Shown piece by piece: positions 59,888-64,000 of a stretch of 64,000 nt of DNA. A program made the position numbers and the translations under genes. The notes beneath the pieces were generated by a model. The model was not told the DNA's origin and did no database searches. It was given only the letters and a program-made list of their open reading frames with translations. This DNA comes from Cyclaneusma minus (lineage: Eukaryota; Ascomycota; Leotiomycetes; Marthamycetales; Marthamycetaceae): contig JAKZHN010000025.1 of assembly GCA_037179335.1 (NCBI GenBank), positions 248,001 to 312,000 on the forward strand, given 5' to 3'. Within the stretch, counting starts at the first letter, position 1. Each line of letters starts with the position of its first letter.

Positions 59888-60391
59888 GTGGCTGGCTTTT
59901 CGTCTCAGAAGTTCTCATACGCTGCTGCCAGTCGCTCCTACTATCTCCTTCCCCTTACTCCGACTCTATCTCCTCTAAACATCCCTTCTAACACCCTTCC
60001 AGGGGCAGACGACTACATCTTCGGCGCCGCCTCCGCCTGGTTCGGCGAAAGCACCATCGCCTCCAACGGCCCCGGTTCCATAACCGCCAACTCGCGCTCC
60101 TCCACCAACGACACATCCTGGTACATAATCGACTCCTCCACCGTCTCGGCCGCTTCTGGCTACTCCCTCACCTCCGAAGTATATCTCGGACGACCCTGGC
60201 GCGTCGATGCGCGTGTCATTTACCAAGATTCGGAGCTTTCTGATATCATGAATCCGGCTGGCTGGACGACACTGGCGGATGATGCGACGCCGTATTTTTA
60301 TGAGTTTGGCAATACGGGGGATGGGAGTGATGTGAGTGCGAGGGTGGAGGAGACGGATATTGGGGCGAAGGTTACGAAGAGTGAGCTTTGA
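59888..60391 (+). pseudogene. Methylesterase part 3: C-terminal catalytic half
   Basis: Codon use is normal and RIP damage is not apparent. The piece before GADDYIFG reads FSSQKFSYAAASRSYY, which aligns with the family block xYQDTLYAxxGxxYY but has Lys for the proton-donor Asp. A likely intron end (CTAAC at 59,989-59,993, CAG at 60,000-60,002) precedes GADDYIFG. Then come the second catalytic Asp (GADDYIFG), YLGRPW and a short C-terminal tail. An in-frame TAG at 59,873-59,875 and the AT-rich block cut it off from the rest of the gene. No own promoter or signal peptide. Confidence 0.85.
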
Positions 60392-61793
60392 GTGGGGAGT
60401 GATTGGGAGGGTTGGACGGATACTTCGTATTGAGAGCATGGGGAGAGGAAGAGGCGTGGTTTTGGACGGAATGGAGAAGGAAATCTGGAGGAGTCTGCGG
60501 ATGTTATTAGCTTTTGTTGTAGATGATCTGGTTGTAGATACTTCCTTCATGTTTAAAGGCTTTGAAACATGGTCTTGGCCGACACTGATAGCATTTCCTG
60601 GTACGCAAACCTGCGCAGCAGCAGCGTACTCTGTGAACTTGAAACCGGGGAATGTCTCTGTGAGTGAGACTTCAGCTATGTTGACGATCTATCGCGAGTA
60701 GGAACCAGAGGTGTAGTGCCGCCCCAATGGCCAGCCCCTGAGCAGGAGGCTCGCAATACGAGAGTCTGCGTGTTCATCACCACGAATGGCTCTTCCATTG
60801 CAAGATATCGATATCTGAAGAGGCATGGAGCTGCAGAAGGGTCTGACGGTAGAGCGCGTCGATATGAAGCAGCTGGGCACCAAAGACTTGCCCGTCCAGC
60901 ATCAGCAGCGCAGGACGCAGTAAACAACAGGTAAACTAGCGCCGCAAATCGCTCGCAAATAACCAACAACCCATCCGAAGCTCATCTTCAAGTCCCAGCT
61001 CAAGGCCAAGAACTCAATGAAAAGAGATGAAGATCCAAGAAGGACCAAGGGAAATCAAAAATTGCGCCAGAGGAAACTCCGAAGAATAACCAATATTGAA
61101 CCACGCCGCGCTGTGCAATGCAGGTGGTTCAATATAATCCAGGCCCACTTGAGCGGCCCAGATCCCGACAAGGTAAGTATGAAAAGAAAAGAAAAAGAAG
61201 AGGAAGGAGGAGGAATTTGGAGTGCTTTTAAGCTGGAGGGCTTGGGGATTTGCGCGCTAAGATTTTAGCGCGGAATTGGAGGGTGAATTGTTTGCTGCGT
61301 TTGAAGGCACGTGCCGCTCATGAGGCACGGAGTGTTTGCTGCTGTTTGGCGAGCGGGAGCGGGGAGTGGCGAACGGAGCAAACTGTCACGCTTTGAGGTC
61401 ATGTGAGGCTACGGAAACTGGCACTCAGCCGGGAGCACTTGAGTAATGGAAACTCACTCTATTCATCATCTTTCTTTCTATTCTCTTGCTGAACATCAAC
61501 AAGCTCTCCTTGACAAGGCGCGCGTCTATCCCTTTTCAAACTTATACCAATATCAAGACCTGCTCCAAAAATAACCACAGAGGGTCTGAATGGTCTCATA
61601 GTGCTTTATTTCCCTCCATTTGCTTTGTCTCTGGGAATTCTTACATCAGACGATAGTTTGTGAATTTGAATCGTCTTGATAAACCCGTTCTTCCGCATTG
61701 TTGCTTCTCTTCTACCAGGCAGCTTGGTAACAACATTGCCACTGCCGTATCACTCCACAGCCCCAGCAACATGGATAGAGATTCCCTTCTGTT
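60392..61793. other. Downstream of the methylesterase, no gene seen
   Basis: Short frames only, none with a domain. Purine-rich DNA near 61,170-61,230. Confidence 0.45.
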
Positions 61794-62129
61794 TCATGGG
61801 TGGTCATCAAGGGCAAGATAGTCTTCAGTGGCCTCTCGGAGCTGGGCCATTCCAAGATAATCTCTTGTGTCAGGAGCTCCTCCGGTGTCTGGGGCTCCTC
61901 CCATCCAGGAGGCATCTTCCTCTGATGACATCTTTGCTCGGCCCTCCTCGATGTCAGCTGAGCTCACAATCTCGGGCTGGGATTGAAGGTTGGACATGAT
62001 GGTCATAGAAGCCTTGTCCGTCATATCTGCGGAAAATACCTCAAAATTTCCAAAATAATTTCTTTGATCGCTCATCGTTCTCACGAACCTGAGGTTGGGA
62101 ACACAAGCTGCAAGAGAGGAGGAACTCAA
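61794..62129 (-). CDS. Possible small hypothetical protein
   Basis: An acidic frame of 111 codons; a more natural start is the internal ATG at 62,075 (MSDQRNYFGNFEVFSADMTD). It contains a short repeat GGAPDTGGAPDT and no known domain. No intron signals decide the case. Confidence 0.25.
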   Translation of the reverse strand: MSSSSLAACVPNLRFVRTMSDQRNYFGNFEVFSADMTDKASMTIMSNLQSQPEIVSSADIEEGRAKMSSEEDASWMGGAPDTGGAPDTRDYLGMAQLREATEDYLALDDHP

Positions 62130-63560
62130 GCGGTCTTCACAAGGAGAGAAACTGAGGGATCACACACCGGGGAGACATTTGTCAGTGAGCAAGCTCGAAC
62201 GTCACATGACGCTTATGCTCTGAAGGAGCATGGCAGTCAGAGTACCGTGAATCTACCATAATACGGGTGCTGGGACGCTGAAAACGACGCTCAGAGCCTA
62301 CTCAGCAAGACAGTGTAAATACTTCTGTCCATGAAGTGTGTGAAGACCGCCACTCGCCAGAAAACTTCGGTTGTCTTCCCGATCGAAGTCATGAATCCAT
62401 TGAAGAACGTATCCGCAAGCCTCGGATGACAGACGTTTGCCAGTTTCTTGAGAGTTTATTGGAAACGCTGGTGTTGAACTTGGTAGCTGCTGTCGAAGAA
62501 AGCTCGTACCATCGTTTGAGAGGCTGGAAGAGAGAGCGCATCGAGCTTGTCTCCTGAGTATTTAAGGGCCCATCTTGCCGCCTCCAGAGGTTCAACTATC
62601 CATCTTGCACACATGGCGTGTGATTCGGACTCGGAGTACTGTGAAATGGGTTAAGATCAAGAGCGCTGAAGCCCAAGCCAGTCCAATCTTCTCTCCTATT
62701 CAACAATGGAAATCTGTACCGGGAGCTTCCTAACCAAGTGAATCTCACCAGCGACAGCAGACATGCCCGCCGACAGCAGCAAGTTTCCGCAGCAAGCCCA
62801 AGTTCCAGATTGCAGAAAAAGTGCCAGTGTTTTGCAACACCTCCATCTGCAAGGAGGTGAACGCCCCCGAGAAGAGAGCTCAAAGTGGCCTACACAGAAT
62901 CTCCTTACTTCAACGTCCAGTCTCTATCCTTCATAGACTTCTAGGTTCAGAACTATTGAGCCTTTTATACCTTATAGATTCTATGAGCAAGCAGCAACGT
63001 GACTCGCAGATTCTCGAAGCCCGGCTCCGAGTCACTACACGACTGAGACAGCGCGTGATGGCGATGCAGGTATCTGCTGTGAGCTACTTTAGTAATCTGG
63101 ATTCCAAACTATTTAAGGCAGGATGAAGCCCGAGCTACTCCCCAAGAATTTGAGTGCCCCTACTCACAGCCAGTTGATCTGACTCGTCTACTGCCACGGC
63201 GAGAACAGCCACGAAAAGAATGATATAAAGCCAAAATGAGAAAGATAGACATAATTCACTGGAGTGAATCAACAGCCATACTGGAAATATCGAGAAGCTT
63301 TTGCCGAGTGCTTCGATTCCAGGGGCAACAGCAGCTGTCCTAGGCGGTGACAGAAGGCTAGGGATGGCGGTAGTCGACCATGTAGACCTTCTATAAAGCG
63401 GGCATTTATCAACTTACCTTTCTGATGCCTGGATGTGTATACACCCCCGTTTGCTTCGCCTCCGTCGATTAATCCCGTATCTTGTCATCAGTGCCAGAGA
63501 TCGGCAGAGGGCTCGGGAGTTTTTGCAACACGCTTCTTCCCAAGTAGTCTGACTTGTCTT
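62130..63560. other. No supported gene
   Basis: Overlapping frames of 60-101 codons on both strands without domains. Some resemble broken exons, but no joins are supported. Confidence 0.4.
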
Positions 63561-63562
63561 CC

Positions 63563-64000
63563 ATGTCACGTGTAGCAGCAAGTGTCTCAAAGGACGAAGG
63601 GCTTCTTTGAAGCCCTGAATCATCTACCCTACCTTCCAAAACTATAAAAGCCCCTCTACCTCGCCCTTGTTCGAAACTTCAAGCCTGACTCAACACGCCG
63701 ATTCCCACCATCTGGATCGTGGAACATGTGCGCAGTTTTCAATCCTTGCTGGCAGCTTGCGCCTTTCTACAACTTCCCGCCTCAGACACCTCAGAAATCT
63801 GTATCAAAGACTTCTATGAGTGTTTTTGGTTTCCTTCTCAAGCTTTCTCGCAGCAGCAGTTGTTTCAGACGACAGCGTGAAAGATTAATAGCAGCAGGTG
63901 TGTCGAAGAACGCAAGGTTTCTTCGAAGACAAAGATCATCTAGGTTGCCTCTAGAACCATAAAAACCCCTCTACCTCGCCCTCGTTCGAATCTTCAAGTC
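63563..64000 (+). repeat. 315-bp direct duplication with TATA-like boxes
   Basis: The segment ATCATCTA...CCCCTCTACCTCGCCCT...GTTCGAA...CTTCAAG occurs at about 63,628-63,685 and again at about 63,943-64,000, offset 315 bp. Weaker similarity extends upstream (GCAGCA, GTGTC, GGTTTCTTCGAAG-type words). Copy 1 has ACTATAAAAGCCCC, a good TATA box; copy 2 has CCATAAAAACCCC. The second copy runs out of the window. Confidence 0.7.
63726..63962 (+). CDS. Possible small basic protein within the duplication
   Basis: A frame of 78 codons, MCAVFNPCWQLAPFYNFPP to a TAA at 63,960-63,962. ATG lies about 75 bp downstream of the TATA-like box of copy 1, and the stop codon overlaps the TATA-like word of copy 2. 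The C-terminal half is Arg/Ser-rich. There is no family. It may be chance. Confidence 0.25.
   Translation: MCAVFNPCWQLAPFYNFPPQTPQKSVSKTSMSVFGFLLKLSRSSSCFRRQRERLIAAGVSKNARFLRRQRSSRLPLEP

Larger units (their letters stand above)
43361..60391 (+). pseudogene. Pectin methylesterase gene split into three parts by transposons
   Basis: Part 1 (43,361-43,487) encodes a signal peptide, MHFIQIVSILAIFTPVFTAP, a KR processing site and PPSGCLTVGSDGT, the classic fungal methylesterase N-terminus. Part 2 (49,809 to about 50,250) resumes with IIQDLLNALGSSTDNA and then LYIYGYIKDANSY and FKFYNIIVTNKYG. It has T or A in place of expected C or G at many sites and a TAA at 50,106-50,108 where the family has Gln. 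Part 3 (about 59,888-60,391) encodes GADDYIFGAASAWFGES (the catalytic Asp block), SYYVIN-like TSWYIIDSSTV and VYLGRPWRVDARVI (the conserved Arg), ending at TGA or TAA 60,391. The enzyme would demethylate homogalacturonan outside the cell. In this state it cannot be made in one piece. Confidence 0.9.

Overview
The window is nuclear DNA of a filamentous ascomycete (Pezizomycotina). Genes carry short introns (about 40-110 nt) with GTAAGT-like donors, CTAAC/CTGAC branch sites and YAG acceptors. A 16 kb AT-rich block shows C-to-T and G-to-A decay of repeats, the signature of repeat-induced point mutation (RIP). Carbohydrate-active genes for pectin suggest a plant-associated or saprotrophic life style. 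I cannot name the genus. Layout: 0-0.6 kb is the 3' exon of an unrecognised gene. 2.4-5.0 kb (minus) is a five-exon RasGAP. 5-12.3 kb is gene-poor and holds a degenerate tandem array at 9.4-11.2 kb. 12.3-14.9 kb (minus) is RRP6, the nuclear exosome 3'-5' exonuclease, divergent from the four-exon MDM35 at 15.5-15.9 kb (plus). 16.3-19.5 kb holds a partial tandem duplication and a probably broken gene with a CxxC zinc-binding motif. 20.9-23.7 kb (plus) is a small two-helix membrane protein followed by GPI1, a subunit of the first GPI-anchor enzyme. 24.0-24.9 kb has two short TIR elements (MITEs) with TA target duplications. 25.3-34 kb is an accessory stretch with tandem repeats, an array of five hairpins, weak hypothetical genes, an AlkB-like oxygenase fragment and a SET-domain gene. 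35.3-38.7 kb (minus) is a five-exon DUF3883 / NO VEIN-like protein without the usual ATPase half. 39.6-40.2 kb is a nucleoside 2-deoxyribosyltransferase-like protein. 41.4-60.4 kb is a pectin-degradation locus: an intact exopolygalacturonase (minus) and a divergent pectin methylesterase (plus). The methylesterase is the main discovery. Its first exon ends at 43,487, where a 6,321-bp Ty3/gypsy retrotransposon begins (two 202-bp LTRs, RIP-degraded reverse transcriptase on the minus strand). The middle of the gene reappears at 49,809-50,250 with RIP-type changes, followed by a second block of about 9.5 kb of AT-rich repeat. The C-terminal part resumes, little mutated, at 59.9-60.4 kb. So one pectinase gene lies in three pieces over 17 kb, while its divergent polygalacturonase neighbour looks intact. 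60.4-64.0 kb has only weak ORFs and a 315-bp direct duplication of a TATA-containing segment at the right edge. How the genes work together: RasGAP, RRP6, MDM35 and GPI1 are separate housekeeping functions. Only the polygalacturonase/methylesterase pair forms a clear functional unit, demethylation followed by hydrolysis of homogalacturonan, and that unit has been broken by transposons.
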